Notes under the pieces: generated by a model
Database searches by the model: none
Told to the model about the DNA's origin: nothing
The model's input: the letters and a program-made list of their open reading frames with translations, nothing else
Position numbers and translations under genes: made by a program
DNA from: Candidatus Aenigmatarchaeota archaeon
GTDB taxonomy: Archaea > Aenigmatarchaeota > Aenigmatarchaeia > QMZP01
Reading direction: 5' to 3'
Length of the DNA: 32,805 nucleotides
NCBI GenBank assembly: GCA_030670085.1
Contig: DAOVCJ010000008.1
Coordinates: forward strand, 1-32,805
Shown: in pieces, positions 12,001-17,900 of the stretch
How positions within the stretch are numbered: the stretch's first letter is position 1
How the letters are laid out: the number at the start of each line of letters is the position of its first letter

Positions 12001-13279
12001 CGTGACGTATTGGTATGGTATTAAATCCGCATCCTCCAGCGATGTTTTTGATGTTACCCAACTACCACTTCCCTTGCTTGCTTTAAGAGAAATATTCATG
12101 AATTGGATCACATACATCATTATTCCTGCTATTTTTGCAATAATGTATGGAGGTCGGAGATTTTATGCTTACTACAGGGAGAAAAAGAGGAAGAAAACCA
12201 GATACATCTTCCCACTGGACTTCAAGAAGCTTCCACAGGCAGGTCCGGACGCATTCCCTGTTGGTAAGATAGCAGAGACGGATGTTGTTGCATACTGGAA
12301 TCTGCAACAGCTCATGACACACGGTATATCAGCCGGATCAACAGGAGCGGGCAAATCCGTTTCGTCTATGATAGTTACAGAAGAGCTTCTGAAGAGAAAG
12401 GTACCTGTAATAGTTTTCGATCCAACTGCCCAGTGGACAGGATTCCTGAGACCTTGCAGAGACAAGCACATGCTTGACCTGTATCCAAAGTTCGGACTGA
12501 AGCCAGAAGATTCGAGGAGGTTCACAGGAAGGATAATTGAGATAACAGATCCGGACACAACAATAGATGTCAGGAAGTATATGAAGCCCGGGGAGATCAC
12601 AATCTTCCTCATAAATAAGATGGATCCCGCACAGTTAGACCATTTCGTTAGGAAGACCATATCGGATATATTCAAGATACCCTGGCCGGAATCAAAGACG
12701 CTGAAACTGTTCATAGCGTATGACGAGGTCCACAGACTGCTTCCAAAGTATGGAGGTAAGGGCGGATATGTAGCGTTGGAGAGAGGATGCAGAGAGTTCA
12801 GGAAGTGGGGTATAGGATTGTGGCTGATATCGCAGGTATTGATGGATTTCAGGGGAGCAATAAGAGCAAACATATCAAGCGAGATACAGTTAAGAACGAA
12901 GTATACAGGAGATATAAGGAGGGTCAGCCAGAAGTACGGTTTCAGATATTCATCCACCATAAGCAAACTGAAGACAGGAACCGGTATGGTTCACAATGCA
13001 GAGTACAACCATGGTAAGCCGTACTTCATTGAATTCAGGCCATTGCTCCATGATACCGGAAGGCTTAGTGAGAAGGAGATTAATCAGTACATAAAGTACG
13101 ACGAGGAGATAGCAGGGCTTGAGGAAAGAGTAAAGGCACTGAAAACAAAGGGAATAGACACATCTGACCTTGAGTTTGAACTCAAGCTTGCAAGGGACAA
13201 GGCAAACCAGACCATGTTCGCAATGGCAAAGACGTACATAGATTCCGTGAAGACAAAGGTTACAAAGCTTAGAGGTTGA
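2..13279 (+). CDS. Giant surface protein fused to a C-terminal HerA/FtsK-type ATPase (5' partial)
   Basis: The reading frame is open to the left edge, so the true start lies outside the window. Residues here count the GTG at nt 17 as 1. Residues 1 to about 4027 are an Asn/Thr/Ser/Tyr-rich ectodomain of beta-sandwich-like repeats; N-X-S/T sequons are dense (eight in the first 100 residues) and paired cysteines recur, as expected outside the cell. A four-Cys motif lies at 3754-3774 and a six-Gly linker at 3786-3791. One hydrophobic helix (about 4030-4048) is followed by a basic YREKKRKK stop-transfer segment. The cytoplasmic part carries Walker A GSTGAGKS (4107-4114), Walker B LFIAYDEVH (D4236, E4237) and a later ISQ motif, the pattern of HerA/FtsK/TraG motor ATPases, which pump DNA or protein through rings. 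A helical hairpin ends it (4363-4420). The HerA assignment is by motif; the substrate is unknown. It is the first gene of the operon seen here. Confidence 0.88.
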   Translation, partial: WHPSGVNTTFWISYNSSSMAPANLTTTNGTGYAYVDFNPTCEYSVGKHEWFAGSTDDYYQKLNTSENLTITIKDDLIQTIEDPDGEESDRGVNITINVSIVDNCNNNITNVTIYFILTNENSGTNYYCNDTMEKDNGTYNCTFNTSAMEAGWFNITMVSNKTYYNDNTTIKYHAFWIETTPILENSRVSPWIGGWGADFNYSVQVTDEDGDTVRVRLWERIVNGSWSPIQGPGGFYYQDVSGINQTVTFQITTFQCGDLGGEFNITRQFKFNCTDDPGYPSQWDTNETDVKNYTEQRDTVRIDLTDGDNESIKRSGGYYLLRLRIFDLDTNIFIDVYNTQGEFWVTKNGTGDWESSGYKYSDDQGYIEYNFTPACSPKYEVGPQLWRGGTSGDTCFFDNTSDNFNLSIWTDPLNVSLTIPDGERYRRGVDNVTIRGQVQDECGGITNASVTLQAKMGIAYTYDCETWSTIIDESEQGGSDGWYNCTFWGPTNTSQWPDQVLYKFNTTMQASKTYYNDSQTTTDVDSFWLSEPPDIYYDASPHIVSPPSGGWGAQHTFTAHVRDLELADTVNVTLWKKVEGDNWTMINQTNVSSGNTSFTAVQFVHRFNCSEIGPNETNYYKWNTSDKWDDFNETSTNNFQMLKDNIQSIWMLGHNAEVNREGTDYATLQVRIRDTDYYNQYIGANYSGRIWITVNGTGTGSWDDGYWNSTDSNGYLTIQFNPDCSPLYKAGYQDWRGGIDFNDTCYKQINSTDRNVSVKGQLKNYLEIPQYGNQTVVGDPLDVRFNVSTDCDELIPNTTASVEFGAPDDWWNESYTPTDEGTGWYNYTWDTSFHMGGYWDIRINSSIDYYDLNTTTWEDWVYLENTPPNITSANVTPSSGGWGTIFEYSVNIYDDQQDNVTCSLYISTNNGTSYSKWNETIIYGGQDWCNLTVSNFNCSHMNSDQNDTNYFYFKIEDGTNINYTNNITGPFITYDPVNITYIYGDGSQINRPDSMANNSATLIVYINDTLKNESVVLGTEVTFWVTYNGSDWDTGNQTYANGSGYAIDDFNPGCSHPIFTYYRVGNQTWKAGVTDSCYENINLSSNYSLTIYGKLENEIDLPPLGQTYERVNENISVRGVVRDDCLNTLLEANVTFNFTHEGGTEYDCWPTTNITIYYECTRNTTGMFARWYNTTMYANYTDHYDNITTTGDHFFIKTKPFLYNATALTDPGGWGERFYFFVNITDEDLDNVTVNLYTKKYGAASWGSPKNSTWIEAPVNESVVLSWKDDTCDNTDTWEFYFEGTDNRSLSNVSKTYNFTVEKDEVNFTMMFGHNEVVWRNGTDNLTFVVYLYDTDRDTIVASGSNTSFWVTMNASDPNSWDSGFTTYVNATSYINYEFPTYVPEPTECNYTVGVQEWKAGMGGVNEDKCYMSMNSTEYNITIRANLIPQIISPNGEGFLWGTPIPIVGFMEDDCYSVEDIEIRWRFEHPPDVFYRYQDPANQSSGWYNYTLAGSDTQRSPGYYDIQMQANYNNQNPYYGYNYTNKPDAFFIALAPVITDHSIDKTLAGWGEENKFSVRINDPDLNYNNITLWKRLWNVSAKIWENWTLVDNKSIDQLTNVWVDFFERFTCSDMGLNEYRFDTKDEFNFSDSTYNDLTNVSGKLIHNASDNVLENISKTIHTATEDSGFNYSEQINTSGAMEYFNITIENTGNQTFYFNLTVNGVQIAENQSIANGTNETTDAVTGGSTFALPGNQTINLTVMNESGSPMNANYTEYLAYVVLDSGFDYNEDISDSGGVSFFNVTIENLDTQTFYFNLTVNGYQVAENQSVASSTNGTIDAWAEGASFTLPGNQTINLTIMDIYGNETGAKYRSYLSYTSGILLFKLEPDNVTLEVCKPGQCSPYSNTTVRRLGDTTAYLNFRIYDEDYSLYPNGTSGRVWVTEDHSNYTVVLDCNSENSGYCHVDYNATCSSDVGVQYWISGTYDSCYEPVNTSVENLNVIGQLYARTIQPDENDVLNRNVSEILNITIVDECDNYISDTDVSWYNETPLLIANASGSSFTYYNSTWYILEDYVLGPEIIYTNSTRTNYDMGSNTTHVYIYGWASIDNIDPDNYTEYPAGAIVNVTCHVIDINTGQPIQDYNVTYYKNESWQNFSLTNQYGNATWEWNTTNDTAGWYDIKCNISDDTVKYYNTSVSYMSTLIKVRRQLIIDQINASEPIVYRNDSYYPYETVISVHVNDASIGNANASNVTFWNTSMMIGYCMTNESGNCNITWNPYNKSAADNHTIYINATKGGLEDSATEQTYIEIWGVLILNITSPINESNYTKTDNITLDVNITNELGEDITDANVSWWNETSFLVSGDHYENFSLTGQSPGNRTITSNATKTYYLSGNDTVKILISGVADVLWDSPANYTELPYPDPFNATCRVVDAISGAGIDEYRVEMHYYYTPPNFTFLANLTTNESGHATYNFTPSQKGYVTFKCNITDNSTRLITAGISNAYGIVAVNDTTPPVVKNVTIEPNQSIEANLNYTNITANITDDIGISGIWITIGLPNGSYEYRNMTNISSDLYRYQYWPHQHGMHNVTVHAIDDPPEYNLNSSSTYYFDVWGKINGVVNQTIEQMVYGITQYQGFNFSIYVNFTNLGPPKGYYINLSVLDDQAILQFGQNMTECGNMSANATCNWTVNVTVPPGTPPLLIKIYGYANWTDPDKIENATYNITNVYVSSNPMMNIIEDEIQKDAPHGRETYVGNITIEADGNDAVQFISLSLVGGNLATDCPECVVTMIPSSWDYLAAGNDFTIDINITVPIAQAPGVYWAKIKATAANAEQDNATLNITVPTNKTWTRTPTTFGTILLLQNTSGSLPGPIIAKNLGNTVIPLRVYRQGNGTGLITSITPEYFDLGANTTRNITVNFTGVGQPQGFYYVNLLIRNDTADPAEQSVDFWLNVTNIPPNITNVTVDPLVFEIIYENVSISATITDNFGVASAWINVTRPGTGNYIKTMNSNGSFYYINYITNISGIHGLRICANDTTGLTGCISVINLTASGTTPVLIESNVTSINITNVTLYSSDSFAFNFTLDPIYVRVFSLTFNITAPVNLSVTVDYFNYTTIYKNETRYNESSVIILNGTWPDTFNVSLIANWINLNGTYGYNVTNITVNVMPNPAINIIQGNISYVILSGNSDNETITIESIGNTNTTNITFHCIQGDVCINFTMNYTPSFIPILPPGNSTDVNITIGVPPFYPAGEEYGYIKANGSSGESDIVIATVQVPLNLSWTQEPSQISKNVSHQTSGDFGEISIHNIGNAYLILDAVKSGDIFPYIEINVSKLYLEIGEYGSIGINYTVPYVSNVTTYQGLIVTSNYTADPPTRTTTVEIIIHPYSVDIISPTEANPRMNVTDNDTIEVRVNVTYGNVPVNNSMVFNLTMLNETWSMEMTLTSVNYSNVTELWHLSFTPPNMSMGSGFDINMTAYYTNLSLRLSDYEGKAIIYRDPYPPQIELHVPERVPANTTARFYVNATDSGAIKNVTIEVTYPNNATDMFDAEFISRNGSVYNYQLNFSNTSQLGIYYVNATAYDLAGNSNYTVKTFEIYPGLWFAGYARDEERLSKPPIVINFTFYLPGTSTVTFNFSSNSTTGYYNETIDAREYEINVDFWEESIRTYNTNLVTSVHDPVMFGKIHDYRTPRRSLKAYYVNTSKLNYSYGEIIFNSTECQTPGNCRYADYISEYLGIYQCSGWTVMWVCGANWTRLDTDVNLTTGIVSANVTSLTGAFALAEYVCGNDVCEDEYGESVGNCPQDCIPAAPIPPIIPGGGGGGALVAAPGAPVVPYEIKTTLIYVTLKQGEYEIHSMEVLNNQYRTIIANFEVEGLIWDFIQLEKTSITIPPMSIGLGKIKIFTLPTTTPGIYTGDIITSIGNDTYRTPVTIRVEETPTPLLDVQIRALTKTVAPGDELKFEVTLLNMGETEKIEDIVVIYLIKNLYTEKVITKFEETLAVEQKLTVRRNITIPGDTPYDRYVIEANVTYWYGIKSASSSDVFDVTQLPLPLLALREIFMNWITYIIIPAIFAIMYGGRRFYAYYREKKRKKTRYIFPLDFKKLPQAGPDAFPVGKIAETDVVAYWNLQQLMTHGISAGSTGAGKSVSSMIVTEELLKRKVPVIVFDPTAQWTGFLRPCRDKHMLDLYPKFGLKPEDSRRFTGRIIEITDPDTTIDVRKYMKPGEITIFLINKMDPAQLDHFVRKTISDIFKIPWPESKTLKLFIAYDEVHRLLPKYGGKGGYVALERGCREFRKWGIGLWLISQVLMDFRGAIRANISSEIQLRTKYTGDIRRVSQKYGFRYSSTISKLKTGTGMVHNAEYNHGKPYFIEFRPLLHDTGRLSEKEINQYIKYDEEIAGLEERVKALKTKGIDTSDLEFELKLARDKANQTMFAMAKTYIDSVKTKVTKLRG
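17..4954 (+). repeat. About 1-kb super-repeats in the giant ectodomain
   Basis: The N-terminal part of the giant protein is built from degenerate units of roughly 330-356 residues. A GGWG/AGWG landmark recurs at nt 578, 1646, 2639, 3635 and 4643 (residues 188, 544, 875, 1207, 1543). Each unit also has an FW(V/I)(T/S)-x-N module ending in a pattern like F-x-P-x-C...VG-x-Q-x-W-x-(A/G)G...D-x-C. It then has a module beginning D-(D/E/N)-C and ending in GWYN-like residues. The paired cysteines suggest one disulphide per module. A further FWVT-like module without the full unit follows near nt 5755. Units have diverged strongly at the DNA level, so the expansion is old. Confidence 0.85.
4997..5584 (+). 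repeat. Tandem duplication of a 98-residue module
   Basis: Two adjacent 294-bp units (4997-5290 and 5291-5584) encode near-copies of one domain. Both start DSGF(N/D)Y and share FYFNLTVNG, (I/V)AENQS and LPGNQTINLT in the same order and spacing. Silent and conservative changes dominate, so this duplication is more recent than the surrounding 1-kb units. Confidence 0.85.
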
Positions 13280-13308
13280 AATATTAGGAGAGGATTTAAT
13301 ATAAAATT

Positions 13309-13317
13309 GTGAGGTGA
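13309..13317 (+). promoter_or_regulatory. Shine-Dalgarno site for the coiled-coil linker gene
   Basis: A purine-rich stretch reading gaggtgagg lies just upstream of the ATG at 13322, complementary to the anti-SD end of archaeal 16S rRNA. The short 42-bp gap after the giant gene and this strong site suggest translation from a shared mRNA. Confidence 0.6.
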
Positions 13318-13321
13318 GGAT

Positions 13322-14980
13322 ATGGCTAAAAAACCTGAAGAGATTTTGACTGAACTGCAGAAGCAGGAGGAGGATATTGAGATATTATTGTCATCACTGG
13401 AGGAGGCCTACTCAGAGGCCGGTATAACAGAGAAGCATTACAAAGAGGTCAAGACGAAAAATCAGAAGAAGCTGAAGGAGATAGGGAGGAAGATAAAGAG
13501 GATTGAGAAAAAGGTGGGTAAGAAGGTCAAAGAGAAAAAACCAAAGACAGTGGGGGAGATTATAGAGGCAGAGGAGGGGCCTGTCCCTATATCAAAGCCT
13601 CTTGAGGGTGAAATGCCCGCTGAGCCTTCTGCTGAGATGCCTAAACCCACCCCTGTGGCGGCTCCACCAGCTGCAAAACCCGGGAAGGAGAGATTCTCTG
13701 CAGACGACATAAAGGGCATGCTCTCAAGGTTTGTAAAAGAGATAAAGCCAGGGGGACCCGAGGTTCTACCAAAGGTTGAGAAGATGGAGGTCAGGCTGGA
13801 GAAGATGAACGCTTTCCTTAATGCAATGAAAGATGAAAAAACTTCTGGGAATGAAACCATAAGGAGGCTGACAGAGGAGATAGGTGAAATGAGGTCGAAT
13901 ATTGGGGCCCTTGACAGGAAAACAAGCCAGCAGGAGATAATTGTTACTGAAATAAACACCGCAATTGCTGATCTGAAACCACAGAAGTTTGTGAAGTTTT
14001 TGAGAAAGGAAGATGCTCAGGTCAAGATGCATGATGCAAAGATACAAAGGATCGAAGACGTGACATCCCTCCTAATAAAAAGGATAACACAGGTTGAGGA
14101 AGTTCTGAAAAAGATAGGCAGCCTTGAGAAGATTGCTGATTTTGGGAGGGATATCGCAAAGAGGCTTGTTGAGATCGAGAACAGGGAAAAGAGAATAGGA
14201 AGGATTTCAGACAGGATAGATTCAATCTTTATGCAACTGAACAAGAGGCTCGATGAGTTTATGCTGTACAAGGCAAAGCAAGACACACTCGATGAGCTTT
14301 CAAGGGAGATGATGAAGACCATAGATGAGATGAATACCAAGATCGAAGGGTTTGCCAAAAAGGAGGATCTGAATCTGCTCAGGGAAACGTTGGAATCCAG
14401 AATATCTGGAGTTGGAGTACCTGCTGCTTCCCCAGAGGTGATGAAACTGCAGGAGCAGAAGAGTGAAATAGAGGGGTTGCTTGGCATCTTAGAGGAACAG
14501 TTCAAGAAGGGCGAGCTCAAGAAGGAGGAGTATGAGAAGGCAAAGAAAGTAAACACAGAGAGAATGGAGAGCATAGATAAGAAAATCCAGGAGAAATCGC
14601 AGGCTGCGTCAGTAGGAGTCCCGGCTCCTGTAGAGGAGCCCCAGGGGCAGCCAGCACCAGAGCCCGTAAAAGAGGAGAAGCCTACAGAAGAGAAACCAGG
14701 GGCTAAGAAGAAGAAACCCACAGAGGAGGAGAAACCTGCGGAAACCCCACTTGCGAAACCCACGTTAGAAGAGAAACCAGTAGAAAAGACAGTGGAGAAG
14801 CCCGTTGAAAAAAAGGCTGTGGAAAAACCACTGGAAGAGAAGAAGCCAGTGGAGGAGAAAAAACCAGCAAAGAAGGGCAGAAAAGAGCAGATGCTAGAGG
14901 AACTTGAGGAGTCCTACAAGAAGGGTGAAATAAGCAAGGAAGCTTATGAGAAGACAAAGAAGATGATAGAGGAGGGGTAA
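13322..14980 (+). CDS. Coiled-coil, Lys/Glu/Pro-rich cytoplasmic linker protein with three SHOCT-like hairpins
   Basis: No signal peptide or membrane helix is visible, so the 552-aa product is probably cytoplasmic. A helical hairpin at about residues 17-60 is followed by a Pro/Ala-rich linker (about 85-120), a long heptad-rich coiled coil (about 125-365), a second hairpin (381-425), an E/K/P tail of EKPxE-type repeats (about 430-515) and a third hairpin (519-552). The hairpins share LLxxLExxYKKGEIxKExYEKxKK, the look of SHOCT oligomerisation modules; one more copy ends the next gene's protein. The gene sits between two surface-protein genes and its stop abuts the next start. A scaffold joining the cytoplasmic ends of its neighbours is an inference. 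I recognise no enzyme motif and no named orthologue. Confidence 0.85.
   Translation: MAKKPEEILTELQKQEEDIEILLSSLEEAYSEAGITEKHYKEVKTKNQKKLKEIGRKIKRIEKKVGKKVKEKKPKTVGEIIEAEEGPVPISKPLEGEMPAEPSAEMPKPTPVAAPPAAKPGKERFSADDIKGMLSRFVKEIKPGGPEVLPKVEKMEVRLEKMNAFLNAMKDEKTSGNETIRRLTEEIGEMRSNIGALDRKTSQQEIIVTEINTAIADLKPQKFVKFLRKEDAQVKMHDAKIQRIEDVTSLLIKRITQVEEVLKKIGSLEKIADFGRDIAKRLVEIENREKRIGRISDRIDSIFMQLNKRLDEFMLYKAKQDTLDELSREMMKTIDEMNTKIEGFAKKEDLNLLRETLESRISGVGVPAASPEVMKLQEQKSEIEGLLGILEEQFKKGELKKEEYEKAKKVNTERMESIDKKIQEKSQAASVGVPAPVEEPQGQPAPEPVKEEKPTEEKPGAKKKKPTEEEKPAETPLAKPTLEEKPVEKTVEKPVEKKAVEKPLEEKKPVEEKKPAKKGRKEQMLEELEESYKKGEISKEAYEKTKKMIEEG
14971..14977 (+). promoter_or_regulatory. Shine-Dalgarno site inside the end of the preceding gene
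   Basis: The sequence ggagggg lies within the last codons of the upstream gene, four bases before the ATG at 14981. With the stop and start directly adjacent, this indicates translational coupling of the two genes. Confidence 0.6.
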
Positions 14981-17900
14981 ATGAAGAGAAAAGCCATACT
15001 CGTAGCTTTATTCGTAGCACTGGTAGTTGTACTTGGTAATCAATACACGACCTCCCTAGAGGTCGGTGACGAATGGTTCAACTCAACCTGGCACTACAGG
15101 ATAAAGATAGATGTGAATACATCTGACTATGACAGAATGAACTGGCCTGTGGAGTATGAGGTAAACTTCACTCAACTCTTCGAGCAGATGAACACAACAG
15201 GAACCTTTGATAATCAATCAGTAAGGGTTTTTGAGTATAATGATGCAGGAGGTATCATGTGGGAGATGCCCAGCCAGTTCGATGAAGCAGAAGATTACAA
15301 CGCCTCCACAAATGCGGCTGGTACGCTTGTTTTCATTCTCAATGGAACAACCAATGCAAATACCCTGAGGCAGTTCTATGTCTACTTTGACAGGACAGAG
15401 GCAGGGACGAAAGAGGATGAGGCATATGATACAGGAATGAAGGTTACAGGCACTGATGGAGATTACACAATAAACAACACACAACTCAACTTCAGAATAG
15501 ATACGGAAAGGGGAGAGAATACATCTGGCCTTTGGAACGTAACCTATAATGACCAAGACCTGACTAATCTTTTCAACCCATCAGGAGCTTCAGATAAAAC
15601 AAGGGAGTTCACAATAATAACTGACGGAACGTATAACTACACATACGACCTCAGAGGCAACGCAACCATAATAGAGGGTCCTGTGAGAGTAACCATAAGG
15701 CAAACAGGCTACGAGGCTTACTGGAACGATCCTGACAACAAAACCAACAGGACCAAGATCGTAAAGGAATACTTTTTCTACCTTAACAACACATACGGTG
15801 TTTCAAATATCAGTGCTTGGGTTCTGATAAGGCAAAATATTACAAACATCTATACTTCTGACATATACAGGGAATCTAAGTCAGGTTTCCCAGCCTTAGA
15901 TGCCCTGGGAGCTTACAGCTCAGGGTACAAGGTTGCATATAACTATTCAGTTGACCCTGGTTCATGGGTAAGGGCCACCTACACGCTGGGAGGTTCTATG
16001 ACTGCTTTTATAAATGTCAATGAAACAGGTACAAGCAACTTCATTGCTGGAAATTCTTCGGATTCGGACAGGGTAGGTATAGATCTCGCCAACACAACCA
16101 TACAACCAAACGAATCAATAGTGGATGTGGCTGCGATTGTTTTTGGTGATACAATAAAGACGCCTAATATTATAACCAATGTAAGGGACAGGTTGATAAA
16201 CCCGCTTAACATAACTGCTCACGCACCAGAGGGCTGGTGGATAGAGATCGATCCGAAGATGTACACAACCCAAGATGTCGATGTTAACATATTCAACAGA
16301 AATGAGTCATCTCTGATAGCAGCAAACATAACCTATGATCCCTTCAACTCTACTGTGAGTGCAAACGCAACCTTCAACAACGGAACCATCGATACGTCAG
16401 ATGACATAACAATAGTTTTGTATGATGACGGTACTCATGGTGATAACCAATCAGGAGACGCTATCTACAGTAACTACTTCAACTTCACCAATACATCAAC
16501 TGTTGGTGAATGGAACTTCACTGTGAGAATCTATGACAGTGAAGGATACTTCCTGAATGAGACAACCTTTGTTTTCAACATCACGGACATCTACAACCTT
16601 AGCATGAGGATATGGAATGACACAGGACTTCCGCGAACCACTAATGCAACACTAAATCTTACTACTTACAGACGGGATATAATGATACCTGGTGCGAACA
16701 TAACATGTTCTTATGATTCCACACCAATCCCTGACCAGAACATAACAGATCTTGGTGACGGGACATACAATATAACCTTCTATACAGGCGATGAATACGG
16801 TCTCTACTATCTTAACTGTACAGCCACCAAGGATGGAAACAGTGGTCAGGAATCTGAAGAATTTACAGTCGAATCACCCCAAACTAATATTGGTATAACA
16901 AAACAGCCAAGCGTTTACGAACTTTACAATATCACATACTTCCATAACGAAAGCTTCAACCTGAGAATAACCATGAACAACACAGGGAATTCCTCTGCAT
17001 ACGATACTAACATAACCATAAGCCTTCCGCCAGAGCTGGTACCCAACACAACGTTTTATAACATTGGGAACATACTCATTGAGACAGAGGGGGTTAGGAA
17101 TTTCAACATAACAATTCTGAACAACACCCAGTCAGGAGAATATATAATAAACATAACAGTCAACTGGACAAACCTTAACGGAAGCCTGGGATATAACGAG
17201 ACCCTCGTCAATGTGACAATATACCAGAATCCTGAGATCCGAGTACCAGAGGAACTAAGAATTGGGATAATCGCACCTGGAAATTATAGTCTTATAGATA
17301 ACTTCACTGCGATATCCTATGGAAACTACTATCTTGACAGCATAACCTTCAATGTTACGAATCCAGACAATTTCACGATAGAGTTCGATCCAGAGAACAT
17401 ATCCGGTATGAATCCAGGAGAATCCCAGGAAGTTCAGATGAATGTTTCTGTTCCATCATATCAAAAAACCGGAATATATAACCTCATGGTTAATATAACA
17501 TCCTCTAACAACGGCTATGATAACCTCACTCTCCAGATAATAGTTTCTGGAACAAACATGAGTCTTGTTGTCCAACCAGAATACTATATTTCCTACAATG
17601 TAACAGCTTTTGAGAATGAAAACTTCACACTCAACGTAAACACAACAAACACCGGAAATACAACCGCGTTCTATGCATCCATAAATTTCAGCCTGCCCCA
17701 AAACTGGACCGTTACCAACTCATCGAAGTGGTGTGGAAACGTCAGCAGGGGAAATTTCTGCTACGATGAGTTCAATGTAACCATAGCAAACCTGACTCCA
17801 CCAGGAAACTACACTGTCAACGTAACAGTGAACTGGGAGGACATAGACATTGGCCTGAAGTCAAACACCACCATAATAGAGGTCGAGGTTGTATCCAATG

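Noticed and set aside
12172-12966. 264-codon minus-strand open frame opposite the HerA domain
   Set aside because: It is a shadow of the ATPase-coding strand, which has intact Walker motifs. The minus product is Ser/Leu/Phe-rich with no domain.
13294-13308. TATA-like AT stretch before the linker gene
   Set aside because: Its centre is only about 21 nt from the ATG, so transcription would start at or past the start codon. The strong Shine-Dalgarno site fits read-through from the upstream gene better.
14017-14763. 248-codon minus-strand open frame opposite the linker gene
   Set aside because: The Ser/Phe-rich product is the reverse complement of Lys/Glu-rich codons. No start signal or motif supports it.
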